The notes below the pieces were generated by a model. That model made no database searches, was not told the DNA's origin, and worked only from the letters and a program-made list of their open reading frames with translations. A stretch of DNA of 64,000 bases from Brenneria populi (GTDB lineage: Bacteria; Pseudomonadota; Gammaproteobacteria; Enterobacterales; Enterobacteriaceae). Shown here one piece after another: positions 9,191 through 17,042 of this stretch; the first letter of the stretch is position 1, and each line of letters opens with the position of its first letter. Both the position numbers and the translations under genes were made by a program. The stretch is taken from NCBI RefSeq assembly GCF_036016195.1, contig NZ_JAYWTM010000014.1:1-64000 (forward strand). Reading direction: 5' to 3'.

Positions 9191-10417
9191 TCAGCGTTCT
9201 TTGATGGCGACGGCGCGGTTAAAAATATTCATCAGCAGCGAGGTGACGCAGCTGATCGTCAGGTAGACCACCATCATAATGGCGATGACCTCCAGCGCCT
9301 GGCCGCTCTGATTCATCAGGGTATTGCCGATGTTGGCCAGCTCCGGGTAGCCGACCACTACGGCGATCGAACTGTTTTTGGACAGGCTGACGAACTGGCT
9401 GGTCAGCGGCGGGACAATCACCCGCATCGCCTGCGGAATAATGATATGGCGCATCATTTGCCAGGAGGATAGCGAGAGCGAACGCGCGGCTTCCAACTGG
9501 CCCTTCGGGATCGACTGGATGCCGGCGCGGACGATTTCGGCGATAAAGGCGGAGGAGTAGAGCGCGATGCCCAGCAGCAAAGAGGTAAATTCCGGGCTGA
9601 TGGTGAACCCGCCGCGGAAGTTGAAGCCGTTCAATTCCGGTCGGTTAAGCCGCAGGGGAGCGCCGGAGAGCCACCAGGCCAGCAGCGGCAGACCGACGAT
9701 CAGGACCAGCGCGATGCGCCCGACCGGCAACGCGCGGCCGTGATGTTCGCGCAGGCGGCGCCCGGCCAGCTTCAGCCCGGCGCTGATGGCCAGCGCCGCC
9801 AACAGCGCGATAGCGCACCACAGCCAGCCGCTATGTTGGGCCGGTATGGCGACGGCGAGGCCGCGATTGGTTAAAAAGCCCACCTCGCCGAGTTCGATGG
9901 CGGCACGCGGACTGGGCAGATTGCGGATCACCACCGACCAGAAAATCACCTGTAAAATGACCGGGACATTGCGCATCAGCTCGACATAGGCGCCGGCAAC
10001 GCGGGACAGCAGCCAGTTCTTCGATACTCTGGCGATTCCGACGGAAAACCCCAGCACGGTCGCCAGTATAATGCCCCAAAACGACACATACAGCGTATTG
10101 AGCAGGCCGACCAGCAGCGCCCGGGCATAGCTGTCGCGCGCGCTGTAATCAATCAGTTTTTCGCCGATTTCAAATTGAGCGGTATGGTGCAGAAAACCAA
10201 AGCCGGTCGCGATATTTTGCGACTGCAAATTACCCACCACGTTGCTATATAGCCAGTAGCTGAATAGAACGATCAGCACGCCGAACGACGCCTGATAAAA
10301 CCATGCTCGACACGATTTATTACTCATGAGGGCGAAGATATTTTTAGCGGCAAAAAACTTTTCCGCGGATAAGGGAAAAGTTTTTGGGCTGATTATCTTT
10401 TCTGGAGGTTTAATCAT
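9191..10417 (-). CDS. aapQ: Amino-acid ABC transporter permease (AapQ type)
   Basis: The first permease of the importer, about 408 residues from the ATG at 10417. An in-frame TTG at 10441 would add eight residues but has no better ribosome-binding site, so the ATG is preferred. It has a long N-terminal extension with several membrane segments and a C-terminal EAA loop (GQLEAARSLSLSSWQMMRHIIIPQAMR) as in AapQ. It is separated from aapJ by a strong hairpin (10457-10500), which would lower permease expression relative to the binding protein. Confidence 0.87.
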   Translation of the reverse strand: MIKPPEKIISPKTFPLSAEKFFAAKNIFALMSNKSCRAWFYQASFGVLIVLFSYWLYSNVVGNLQSQNIATGFGFLHHTAQFEIGEKLIDYSARDSYARALLVGLLNTLYVSFWGIILATVLGFSVGIARVSKNWLLSRVAGAYVELMRNVPVILQVIFWSVVIRNLPSPRAAIELGEVGFLTNRGLAVAIPAQHSGWLWCAIALLAALAISAGLKLAGRRLREHHGRALPVGRIALVLIVGLPLLAWWLSGAPLRLNRPELNGFNFRGGFTISPEFTSLLLGIALYSSAFIAEIVRAGIQSIPKGQLEAARSLSLSSWQMMRHIIIPQAMRVIVPPLTSQFVSLSKNSSIAVVVGYPELANIGNTLMNQSGQALEVIAIMMVVYLTISCVTSLLMNIFNRAVAIKER

Positions 10418-10456
10418 CAGTGTTTCTTTTATTTCAGGCAAAAACCTGTCGAGTAT

Positions 10457-10500
10457 GCTTATCCCGGCGTAAATAGCGACGACATTACGCCGGGATAAGC
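10457..10500 (-). terminator. Intercistronic hairpin between aapJ and aapQ
   Basis: A perfect 16-bp inverted repeat (10457-10472 with 10485-10500; arm GCTTATCCCGGCGTAA) with a 12-nt loop, just after the binding-protein stop. Such hairpins often stabilise the upstream mRNA or partly terminate, giving excess binding protein over membrane subunits. No T-tract follows, so it may act on stability rather than as a full terminator. Confidence 0.6.
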
Positions 10501-10504
10501 GGGT

Positions 10505-11554
10505 TTAGCGAATCGGCAAACCGTACAGCAGGCCGCCGTTAGTCCAGAGGTTGTTCAGGTCGCGATCCAGCGGCGCGGGCGTCTGCGGACCGAAATGACG
10601 GTTGTAGATGTCGGCGTAATTACCGACCTGCTTCACGATGTTGTATGCCCACTTGTTATCCAGCCCCAGCTTTTGACCGTAGTCGCCGGTTACGCCGAGC
10701 AGCGCCTGCACATCGGGATCGCCGTCGCCCAGCTTGCTGTCCACGTTCTGCTGGCTAATGCCCATCTCTTCGGCGTTGAATGTGGCGTAGACCACCCATT
10801 TGACGATGTCGTACCAGCGATCGTCCCCTTGACGCACGGCCATCGCCAGCGGCTCTTTCGAGTAGATGCCCGGCAGGATGATGTGGTCGGCGGCGTTTTC
10901 CGCATCGTGAATGCGCACGCCCGGCAGCGCGACCTTGTCGCGGGCGATGACATCGCAGCGGCCGGACAGATAGGCGGCGACGTACTCTTTGTTATTTTCG
11001 ATCACCACGGGGGTGTAACGCAGCTTGCGCGCGGCGAAAATCTGCGCCACGTTATGTTCGGTGCTGCTGCCCGGCGTGATGCAGACCGTCGCGCCGTCCA
11101 GATCCTCGATGGCCTTTACGCCGGAATCCGCCCGCACCATAAAACCGGTGCCGGTATAGAACGTCGGCGGCGCGAAATTCAGCCCCAGCGAGGTATCGCG
11201 GGATAACGACGCCGTGATATTGCGCGACAGGACATCGACTTCCCCGGACTGAATCGCCGGGAAGCGCTGTGCGGTGGAGAGCGCGGAAAAACGGACTTTG
11301 CCGGCGTCGCCGAAAATCGCCGCCGCCAGCGCGCGGCAGTAATCGACGTCCAATCCGGACCACTGCCCTTTGCTGTCTATCGCCGAAAAGCCATGACGTG
11401 CGGGATGAACGCCGCAAATCAGCTCCCCTCTGGCCTTAATCTTCTCCAGCGTTTCACCGTTGCCGGGCGCGGCGGTTTCCGCACGGGCGGGCGGCAGAGT
11501 ATTCCCCAGCGTCAGCAGCATAACCGCCGTGCAAACAAATAATTTCTTCAACAT
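10505..11554 (-). CDS. aapJ: Amino-acid ABC transporter periplasmic binding protein (AapJ type)
   Basis: A 349-residue type-II periplasmic binding protein. It begins with a Sec signal peptide (positively charged start, hydrophobic core, cleavage near residue 25 after PARA). The mature start TLEKIKARGELICGVHP and the FSAIDSKGQWSGLDVDYCRALAAAIFGD block are characteristic of AapJ, the general L-amino-acid binding protein. It is the first gene of the operon; a GGTATACAA motif about 75 bp upstream is shared with the MmgE/PrpD promoter. The true ligand here could be narrower than in Rhizobium, since the gene belongs to a dedicated catabolic cluster. Confidence 0.88.
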   Translation of the reverse strand: MLKKLFVCTAVMLLTLGNTLPPARAETAAPGNGETLEKIKARGELICGVHPARHGFSAIDSKGQWSGLDVDYCRALAAAIFGDAGKVRFSALSTAQRFPAIQSGEVDVLSRNITASLSRDTSLGLNFAPPTFYTGTGFMVRADSGVKAIEDLDGATVCITPGSSTEHNVAQIFAARKLRYTPVVIENNKEYVAAYLSGRCDVIARDKVALPGVRIHDAENAADHIILPGIYSKEPLAMAVRQGDDRWYDIVKWVVYATFNAEEMGISQQNVDSKLGDGDPDVQALLGVTGDYGQKLGLDNKWAYNIVKQVGNYADIYNRHFGPQTPAPLDRDLNNLWTNGGLLYGLPIR

Positions 11555-11626
11555 GGAAATCCTTATAGCGAGTGTGTTTTTTATTAACTTGCTGTAATTA
11601 TTGGTAATTTATTTTATTGTGTTCTT

Positions 11627-11637
11627 TTGTATACCAA
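11627..11637. promoter_or_regulatory. Candidate GntR-family operator before aapJ
   Basis: TTGTATACCAA is close to a palindrome. Its nine-base core TTGTATACC (GGTATACAA on the other strand) recurs at 15587-15595 before the first MmgE/PrpD gene, at a similar distance from the start codon. GGTATAC cores are typical of several GntR/FCD operators. Assignment to the regulator at 15834 is inference. Confidence 0.45.
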
Positions 11638-11734
11638 TATTCTCAGCGCGCAGATGAAATGGCAAATAGCAAATTTCACTATGTAAAGACAAATATTGGA
11701 TATAGAAATAAGCGGAGCCGGTGCGCGCGTCTTT

Positions 11735-11824
11735 GTCGTTCCCGCACGGGCGGGAATCTCCTTCAGACAACGCGCCGCCGCCGGAAATGTTTTCCGTAAA
11801 GGCGGGGATTTCATGCGGGTATGA
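11735..11824. repeat. Small inverted-repeat element (MITE/REP-like)
   Basis: About 90 bp bounded by GTCGTTCCCGCA and its near-complement TGCGGGTATGAC. The left part forms a perfect 7-bp hairpin (TTCCCGC-ACGG-GCGGGAA, 11739-11756). No target-site duplication is obvious. It is likely a dispersed non-coding repeat. Confidence 0.45.
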
Positions 11825-11868
11825 CGGACGCCGAGTGGCGCGCGATCCTCAACGCCATCCTCCTGCGC

Positions 11869-12639
11869 TTACAGGTATCCCTTGATACCCTGCCAGATTA
11901 ACTGCGCGCTGAGGATCGCCATCGTCAGGCGAAACGCGGTGCGAAACAGTTTTTCCGGCAGGTTATCCAGCAGCCGGGTTCCCAGCCAGGTGCCCAGTAC
12001 GCCGCTGGCGATCATCGCGGCCAGCATCGGCAGCCAGTCGGCGTAGGCAAAGCCCATCAGGCCGAAGGCGAGGATCTTCAGGCCGTGCTGCAGCACCATA
12101 CAGGCGGCATGGGTGGCGATCAGCGGCTGTTTGGTCAGCCCCTGCGAACTGATAAGCCCGGCGACCAGCGGCCCGGTCGCCCCGACGATCATCGTGCCGA
12201 TGCTGGTCACCGCTCCGCCGAGAATAAAGTACAGCCGATTGACCTTTTTGGGCGGCGCGCGCTTATGAAACACCGACCATAAAATAAACAGCGCCAGCGC
12301 GATCTTGGCGATGCCGTCCGGTATTCTGGCCGCCACCGGCGAGCCGAGCGCCACGCCCGCCGCGCTGCCGATGAAAAACCAAAGCACCAGCGGCCATGCG
12401 ACGTACAGCCGTTGGATCAGCGTACGGCTCAGGTTTGAGCCGAGCTGTACGATGCCGTGCACCGGCAGCAGGCTGCCGATCGGCATGCCCAATCCCATGA
12501 TGGCCAACAGCGTCACGCCGCCGCCCAGCCCCAGCGCGGCGGTCAGGGCGGAGGTGAGAAAACTGCAAAACACCAGGATGCCGGCAAACAGCGGCGAGAT
12601 TTCCGGCGGGATCAGAGTGAGCATAGTAAACCATCTCAT
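11869..12639 (-). CDS. TauE/SafE family membrane permease
   Basis: A 256-residue inner-membrane protein with about eight hydrophobic segments and the TauE/SafE (DUF81) pattern: an N-terminal ALGLGGG motif (about 36-42) and a repeated glycine-rich SIGTMIVGATGPLVAG motif in the second half. This family moves small organic anions, often sulfonates or sulfo-carboxylates. An in-frame ATG five codons downstream (12624) is an alternative start. It is the third gene after the two MmgE/PrpD genes in the same orientation, so it may move a substrate or product of that pathway. Confidence 0.78.
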   Translation of the reverse strand: MRWFTMLTLIPPEISPLFAGILVFCSFLTSALTAALGLGGGVTLLAIMGLGMPIGSLLPVHGIVQLGSNLSRTLIQRLYVAWPLVLWFFIGSAAGVALGSPVAARIPDGIAKIALALFILWSVFHKRAPPKKVNRLYFILGGAVTSIGTMIVGATGPLVAGLISSQGLTKQPLIATHAACMVLQHGLKILAFGLMGFAYADWLPMLAAMIASGVLGTWLGTRLLDNLPEKLFRTAFRLTMAILSAQLIWQGIKGYL

Positions 12640-12660
12640 AATAACGTGATGAACGGCGCC

Positions 12661-12678
12661 GCCGCTTCCTTAAGCGGC
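12661..12678. other. Intercistronic hairpin
   Basis: GCCGCTT / AAGCGGC with a 4-nt loop lies between the downstream MmgE/PrpD gene and the permease gene on the same transcript. It could modulate mRNA stability; no T-tract is present. Confidence 0.35.
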
Positions 12679-12733
12679 GCGGCAGCGCCGGAGAGGCGAC
12701 GCCGCAATCACCGGCCGGGGCCGGTAGCCGGCA

Positions 12734-14059
12734 TTAGCGGAAATCATCCTGCAGCAGACGCCGATACAGCGCTTGAGCCGCCTCAAGCGGCATGGCCCGG
12801 CCGGCGCAATCGAGGAATTTCCGTTTAATCAGGTCGTCCGGCAACGGGATATCCGCGCTTGAGCCCATCGCTCCCGCCACATGGCGCTCAAAACGCCGTC
12901 CGTCCTGAGCGATCAGCGCGACCTGCGCGCTATGGGTCGTTTCCTCATCGTGGCGACGCAGCTCCACTTTCTCCATCAGGGCATTGGTGAGCGGATCGTT
13001 GAATGCGGCGTCGTCGATAAAGTCATCCAGCGTTAACCGGCCTTTCACCCAGGCGCGGGCTATACAGTAATGCAGGCTGAATTTCCCGGCCAGCGGAGTT
13101 TCCGGCCTCGGTATGTTGATGTGCGGGAAACGGATCGGGTGAACGGCGATCTGAATATGCGCGATCTGTTCGGCCGGCAGCGCAGTCTGCTCACGCAGGG
13201 CCAGCAGCCCGTCCAGCGGCGATAAGATCGCATAGCAGCAGGGGAAATACTTAAAGCTGTTGCCCTTGACCCGATCGAGGATATGCGACGGCGCGTCCCA
13301 GCTTTCGGTGAGCGGGGCGCTGTCGTAGTTTTCCGGCCCGCGGTTATAGACGTTGAAATAACCGTGGTGATGCTCAAAGGCGGTCGAGCCGGCGCTGTAT
13401 CCCTGGCGGGCCAGCAAGAGCGCCATTACCGCATTGCGGTTGGCGTGTCCGACCGCCAGCGATTTGGTCTGGCTGCCGAAGTTGGACTTGATGCCGGAGG
13501 CCAACGACGCGCTAATCGACAGCGCGGTAGCCGTTTGTTCTTCATTAAGGCCGAGCAAGACGGCGCCGGCGGCGACGGCGGCGAAGATGCCGACCGAGGT
13601 GGTCGGATGCCAGCCGTGGCGGTATTGAAACGGGCTGACCGTTTTCCCCATCCGCGCCGCGGTTTCGTAACCGGCCAGGTAGGCGCGCAGTATCTCCCAT
13701 CCGTCGGATTGCCGTTCATCGGCCAGCGCCAGCAGCGCCGGCAGAACCGCGACCGAAATGTGCCCGTGCAGCCAGGAGTTGGAATCGTCGAAATCCAGCA
13801 GGTGCGCGGAGGTGCCGTTCAGCAACGCGGCATCCAGCGCGTTGAGCCGCAAATCCGTGCCGAATATCCGGCTTTTCCCCGGCGCCGCCGAAGGGACGAT
13901 AACCGCCCGCAGTTTTTCCGCGCCATCCTGTACGCCGCCCGCCAGCGTGACGCCCAGCGTATCAATAATGGCGGTTCTTGCGTGCGCCAGGGCGTCGGCG
14001 GAAAAAGTCTGGCGGGAAAACGCCAACAGGTTACGGGCAAACTGGCGGGCAATGGTCAT
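12734..14059 (-). CDS. MmgE/PrpD family protein (second copy)
   Basis: A 441-residue MmgE/PrpD-fold protein. Visible family segments are the N-terminal AIIDTLGVTLAGG block, LLDFDD near residue 90, HPTTSVGIFAAVAAGAVLLGL (about 150-172), KYFPCCYAI (about 272-280) and GKFSLHYCIA (about 328-337). The family includes 2-methylcitrate dehydratase, cis-aconitate decarboxylase and iminodisuccinate epimerase, acting on di- and tricarboxylic acids in the cytosol. It is clearly diverged from the upstream copy at 14139, so the pair may form two steps or two subunits. There is no prpBC nearby, so a role in propionate breakdown is unlikely. Function unassigned. Confidence 0.8.
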   Translation of the reverse strand: MTIARQFARNLLAFSRQTFSADALAHARTAIIDTLGVTLAGGVQDGAEKLRAVIVPSAAPGKSRIFGTDLRLNALDAALLNGTSAHLLDFDDSNSWLHGHISVAVLPALLALADERQSDGWEILRAYLAGYETAARMGKTVSPFQYRHGWHPTTSVGIFAAVAAGAVLLGLNEEQTATALSISASLASGIKSNFGSQTKSLAVGHANRNAVMALLLARQGYSAGSTAFEHHHGYFNVYNRGPENYDSAPLTESWDAPSHILDRVKGNSFKYFPCCYAILSPLDGLLALREQTALPAEQIAHIQIAVHPIRFPHINIPRPETPLAGKFSLHYCIARAWVKGRLTLDDFIDDAAFNDPLTNALMEKVELRRHDEETTHSAQVALIAQDGRRFERHVAGAMGSSADIPLPDDLIKRKFLDCAGRAMPLEAAQALYRRLLQDDFR

Positions 14060-14086
14060 GAAGTGGGGATCCTGTCAAATGTTGCA

Positions 14087-14121
14087 ATCGGGTCCGGCCG
14101 TCAGAGAGGGCCGGACCCGAT
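14087..14121. other. Strong intercistronic hairpin between the MmgE/PrpD genes
   Basis: A perfect 13-bp stem (ATCGGGTCCGGCC with GGCCGGACCCGAT) and a 9-nt loop fill the 79-bp gap between the two MmgE/PrpD genes. There is no T-tract. It may separate expression of the two genes or protect the upstream message. Confidence 0.6.
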
Positions 14122-14138
14122 GGTTAAGTGGGTTGGCG

Positions 14139-15497
14139 TTAGGCGCGTCCGGCTAAAATTTCGCTGATGGCGGACAGCGAGCCCGGCCGTTCAAAATTGA
14201 CCGCGGCCTGATACAGCCTATCGCTATCGGCGGCGCCCAATAGCGGTACGGTCAGCGTAGCGAACTTGGCGCGCAGCTCTTCGTCGGTGAGCGGATTTTC
14301 CGCATGACCGCGATAAACCTGGGTTTCGCCGTGCAGGCGCTCCCCGTCTTCCAGCCAGATATCGATAAAGGCGGAGCTGGCGGACTGGCCGTCGACCGCT
14401 TCCACTTCCAGCAGCGGCAGCAGCTGGCGCGGGCGCGGATCGTCGACGGTTTGCTGGGTAAAGTCGGTATCGGCCAATTGATAGCCGCTCAGCGCGAGGG
14501 TAATGCAGTGCGGAATGCTGAATTTACTTTCCAGCGGCGTTCGCGGATTGGCGATGCCGGCGTTCACCACGCCCATCGGATGCACTTTGGCGTGAATGCG
14601 TTTGATTTTGCGGCCGTTAAGCTGTGGATAGAGGCCGCGCGCCGTTTCTATCGACGCATGCGTTCCGCGGCAGCTGGCGTAGAGTTTGTAGCCGTTGGTC
14701 AGCAGTTCCCAGCTCTGGCCGAAATCCAGCGGGGGCACTTCCGCGCTGCCGTCCTGAATGAATATTTTCACCCAGCCGTCGGTTTCATAGAAATGGTGCG
14801 CGGCGACAAAACCGTCGGCGGCGAGTTCGGCGGCCATAATGCCGTCCATCGCCGCTTTACCGGCATGAAACGGTTTGCCATGCGTGCCGGAGGATTTCTG
14901 CAGCCCGCCCATCATGGTGGCGGCCGCGCCCAGCGCATTGGCGATCTGCTGCGGATTCAAACGCAGGATTGACGCGGCGGCGGCGGCGGCGCCCGCCCGC
15001 CCGACGATCGACGTCGGGTGGAAGCCCCTCCGTTGCAGATTGCGGCCCACGCCGGGCACCCAGCCGCCGCCCAGCTTGGCCATGACTTCAAAGCCGGTAA
15101 TGAAGGCGATAAGCGCAGCCCGTTCGCTGGCGTGATGCGCCTGCGCCATGGCCAACGCGGCGGACCAGCAGGGGCCGCTCGGGTGCCCGGCGCCGGCCGG
15201 ATGGGTGTCGTCGTAGTCGGCGGCGTGCGACATGGTGGCGTTGACCAGCGCCGCCAGCGCCGGCGCGCTTCTGCCGCCGAGAAAGATTTGCGCCTCCCCC
15301 TGCGAGTTCCAGCGCTCGGCGACCTGACGCACCGCCCGTACGGCATCATCGTTAACGGCCCCCAGCGCCACGCCCAGATAATCCACCAACGCGCGTTTGG
15401 CTTCATGCAGGACGGCGTCGGGAATCGGCAGCCGGGGCGCCTGACTGATAAACTGATTAAGCTGTTCTCCGCGCGTGAGCGCAAGGGTCGTGGTCAT
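14139..15497 (-). CDS. MmgE/PrpD family protein (first copy)
   Basis: A 452-residue MmgE/PrpD-fold protein. Landmarks are ALVDYLGVALGAV (about 35-47), SHAADYDDTHPAG (about 90-102), GFHPTSIVGRAGAAAAAASIL (about 158-178), GKPFHAGKAAMDG (about 206-218), TNGYKLYASC (about 267-276) and SKFSIPHCITLAL (about 326-338). The SHAADYDDTH and KLYASC segments are active-site regions in this family, though substrates differ widely. It is the promoter-proximal gene of the group and is divergent from a GntR regulator. The aapJQMP importer and the amidohydrolase suggest that the substrate arises from an amino acid or N-substituted amino acid; this is inference. Confidence 0.8.
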   Translation of the reverse strand: MTTTLALTRGEQLNQFISQAPRLPIPDAVLHEAKRALVDYLGVALGAVNDDAVRAVRQVAERWNSQGEAQIFLGGRSAPALAALVNATMSHAADYDDTHPAGAGHPSGPCWSAALAMAQAHHASERAALIAFITGFEVMAKLGGGWVPGVGRNLQRRGFHPTSIVGRAGAAAAAASILRLNPQQIANALGAAATMMGGLQKSSGTHGKPFHAGKAAMDGIMAAELAADGFVAAHHFYETDGWVKIFIQDGSAEVPPLDFGQSWELLTNGYKLYASCRGTHASIETARGLYPQLNGRKIKRIHAKVHPMGVVNAGIANPRTPLESKFSIPHCITLALSGYQLADTDFTQQTVDDPRPRQLLPLLEVEAVDGQSASSAFIDIWLEDGERLHGETQVYRGHAENPLTDEELRAKFATLTVPLLGAADSDRLYQAAVNFERPGSLSAISEILAGRA

Positions 15498-15833
15498 CGA
15501 AATGACTCCTTAGGCAAGCGAAAAACCGTGCTGCTGAAAAGCGCGGATGGCGGATCGCACAGGGTTTTCATTTTTTTTGCATTCAATTGTATACCGTATG
15601 ATAAAAGAGAATAACAACAGAGCCCGCCGACGCAAAGATGCTTTTTAGCTAAGCAAAGAACAAAATAAGCAATACGGGATATTGCCAATGGCGTAACCTC
15701 GGGCAAACTTGAAATGTTTTCAACTCGTTGCCGCCTGCCGTTCCGGCGAACGGATCGCGCGGGGATATAATGAGAGCTTTCGGCCCACCCGCCGTACGCC
15801 TGTTTAAATGACTCAATCACAAACTGACGGATT
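15498..15833. promoter_or_regulatory. Divergent control region, MmgE/PrpD operon and GntR regulator
   Basis: The 336-bp gap separates divergent genes. At 15586-15600 the sequence ATTGTATACCGTATG contains the nine-base core TTGTATACC also found before aapJ, about 90 bp from the MmgE/PrpD start, and is the best operator candidate. The rest is AT-rich near 15600-15680 with no visible gene. Confidence 0.5.
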
Positions 15834-16487
15834 ATGAATCTAAAACTGACTGACCGAGAAGCGGCCTTATCGCCTTTTGATACCCTGATAGCCGCGATTG
15901 AAAACGGCGAGCTATTGCCGGGAGAACGTTTACAGGAGGCCCGGCTGGCGAAGCAGTTCGGTTTGAGCCGTACGCCGATTCGTGAAGCCTTGCACCGTCT
16001 GGAAACGCTGGGGCTGGTTGAACCCGGCCCGCAGCGCGGACTGATGATCGCCCAGCTGAGCTATGAGCGGCTGCGCCAGCTATTTGCGGTGCGCGAGGGG
16101 CTGGAGCGGCTGGCTATCGAACTTGCCGTCACCTCGGCGTCCGAAGAGGAGATCGGCCTGTTGCAGGATATGGTCGACGCCGAACGGAAAATCAGCGACA
16201 GTAAACGGCTGCATGATCATAACCGGTTGTTTCATCGTCAGATTTATCGTTCAACCCATAATCCTTACCTGAATGAAATGCTGGATAACCTGCGTATTCA
16301 CCTGTCGCTGTTGCGCGGCACCACCTATGAGCTGCCGGAACGGACCGAGGAAGCGAAAAAAGAGCACCAGCTGATCGTCGATGCGCTGGCGCGGCGCGAT
16401 CGCGAAGCGGCGCAGGAGATCGCCTGCCAGCATATCAGAAATGGCTACCGCGCCCGTTTGAGCATTTTGAGCCAGCGGGACTTTTAA
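15834..16487 (+). CDS. GntR family transcriptional regulator, FCD domain
   Basis: A 217-residue regulator with an N-terminal winged helix (residues about 15-75; FGLSRTPIREALHRLETLGLV is the recognition region) and a C-terminal helical FCD ligand-binding domain. His residues in HDHNRLFHRQIY and the final CQHIRNGYRARL match the usual FCD metal/ligand site. It is divergent from the MmgE/PrpD genes and very likely controls them, and perhaps aapJQMP, through the shared GGTATACAA sites. FCD regulators typically bind organic acids or amino-acid-derived effectors. Confidence 0.85.
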   Translation: MNLKLTDREAALSPFDTLIAAIENGELLPGERLQEARLAKQFGLSRTPIREALHRLETLGLVEPGPQRGLMIAQLSYERLRQLFAVREGLERLAIELAVTSASEEEIGLLQDMVDAERKISDSKRLHDHNRLFHRQIYRSTHNPYLNEMLDNLRIHLSLLRGTTYELPERTEEAKKEHQLIVDALARRDREAAQEIACQHIRNGYRARLSILSQRDF

Positions 16488-17042
16488 ACCGTTGGCATCC
16501 GGCGACAACGGCGAAGCGCACTGTCTCCAAACGGAGACGTGTAATTAATTGATAGATATAAATAAATTATTTACTGGCTTAATTTGTCTCTGAATGGAGA
16601 CGATGCGCTTGTCTCCCGCCCGGTTTTTCCGTTGATGCGCCGAACGGCGAGTGAAAACATAATTGTTTTATTTATCAGTAGATAAGGTGTTTTTGCCGCG
16701 CCGTCGTTGAAAATATGGCGCGGGAAATGCATAATTCCCGCCGTAGATGCTCATTCCACCTTCTATGCTTGCTTCGGCTTCATAATCCTGGGAATGACGC
16801 AGAGCCAATTTGCGGTGCCTATCGTCCAATTCCAGATGAAGATGCGATATCTCCATCGGACTTTTCGGACATAACGTTGAGTGAGGCACCATACTGTTGT
16901 CTTACAGACCTGATTTTTTTAACGCTTACCGCTATCGGTAAGCGTTTTTTTTTTGCGTCTGTGATCCGTTATCCCTGGCGCTTTGCCGGCGCGGGCCTAA
17001 GCCGGCTGGCCTTGCTCTCCTTTTGCCGCGTCCGCTGCTTGT
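16488..17042. other. Intergenic region with GTCTC hairpins and an orphan terminator
   Basis: A 555-bp gap between the GntR and LysR genes. It holds two small hairpins built on the same word (GTCTCC-AAAC-GGAGAC at 16523-16538 and GTCTC-6 nt-GAGAC at 16586-16601), and a third GTCTCC at 16611. A minus-strand frame of 62-74 codons (16668-16892) has no recognised family and was not called. A strong plus-strand terminator lies at 16921-16954. Confidence 0.55.
16921..16954 (+). terminator. Strong Rho-independent terminator
   Basis: An 11-bp perfect stem (AACGCTTACCG / CGGTAAGCGTT) with a 4-nt loop and a run of ten T on the plus strand. It is 434 bp beyond the GntR stop, so it either ends a long 3' untranslated region or marks the end of an unannotated plus-strand small RNA. 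Confidence 0.85.

Larger units (their letters stand above)
11555..11868. other. Intergenic region before aapJ with promoter and inverted-repeat element
   Basis: The 314-bp gap contains an AT-rich aapJ promoter region (11575-11700) with a candidate operator at 11627-11637, and a GC-rich inverted-repeat element at about 11735-11824. No gene is evident. Confidence 0.6.

Noticed and set aside
12734..15497. The two MmgE/PrpD genes as a propionate (prp) operon
   Set aside because: No prpB, prpC or prpR nearby; both proteins lie beside an amino-acid importer and a GntR/FCD regulator instead.
15018..15614. A 198-codon plus-strand frame opposite the first MmgE/PrpD gene
   Set aside because: Arg/Gly-rich composition typical of an antisense shadow; no motif or start signal.
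16668..16892. A minus-strand frame of 74 codons between GntR and LysR genes
   Set aside because: No family recognised and no clear ribosome-binding site; kept only as a note in the intergenic entry.
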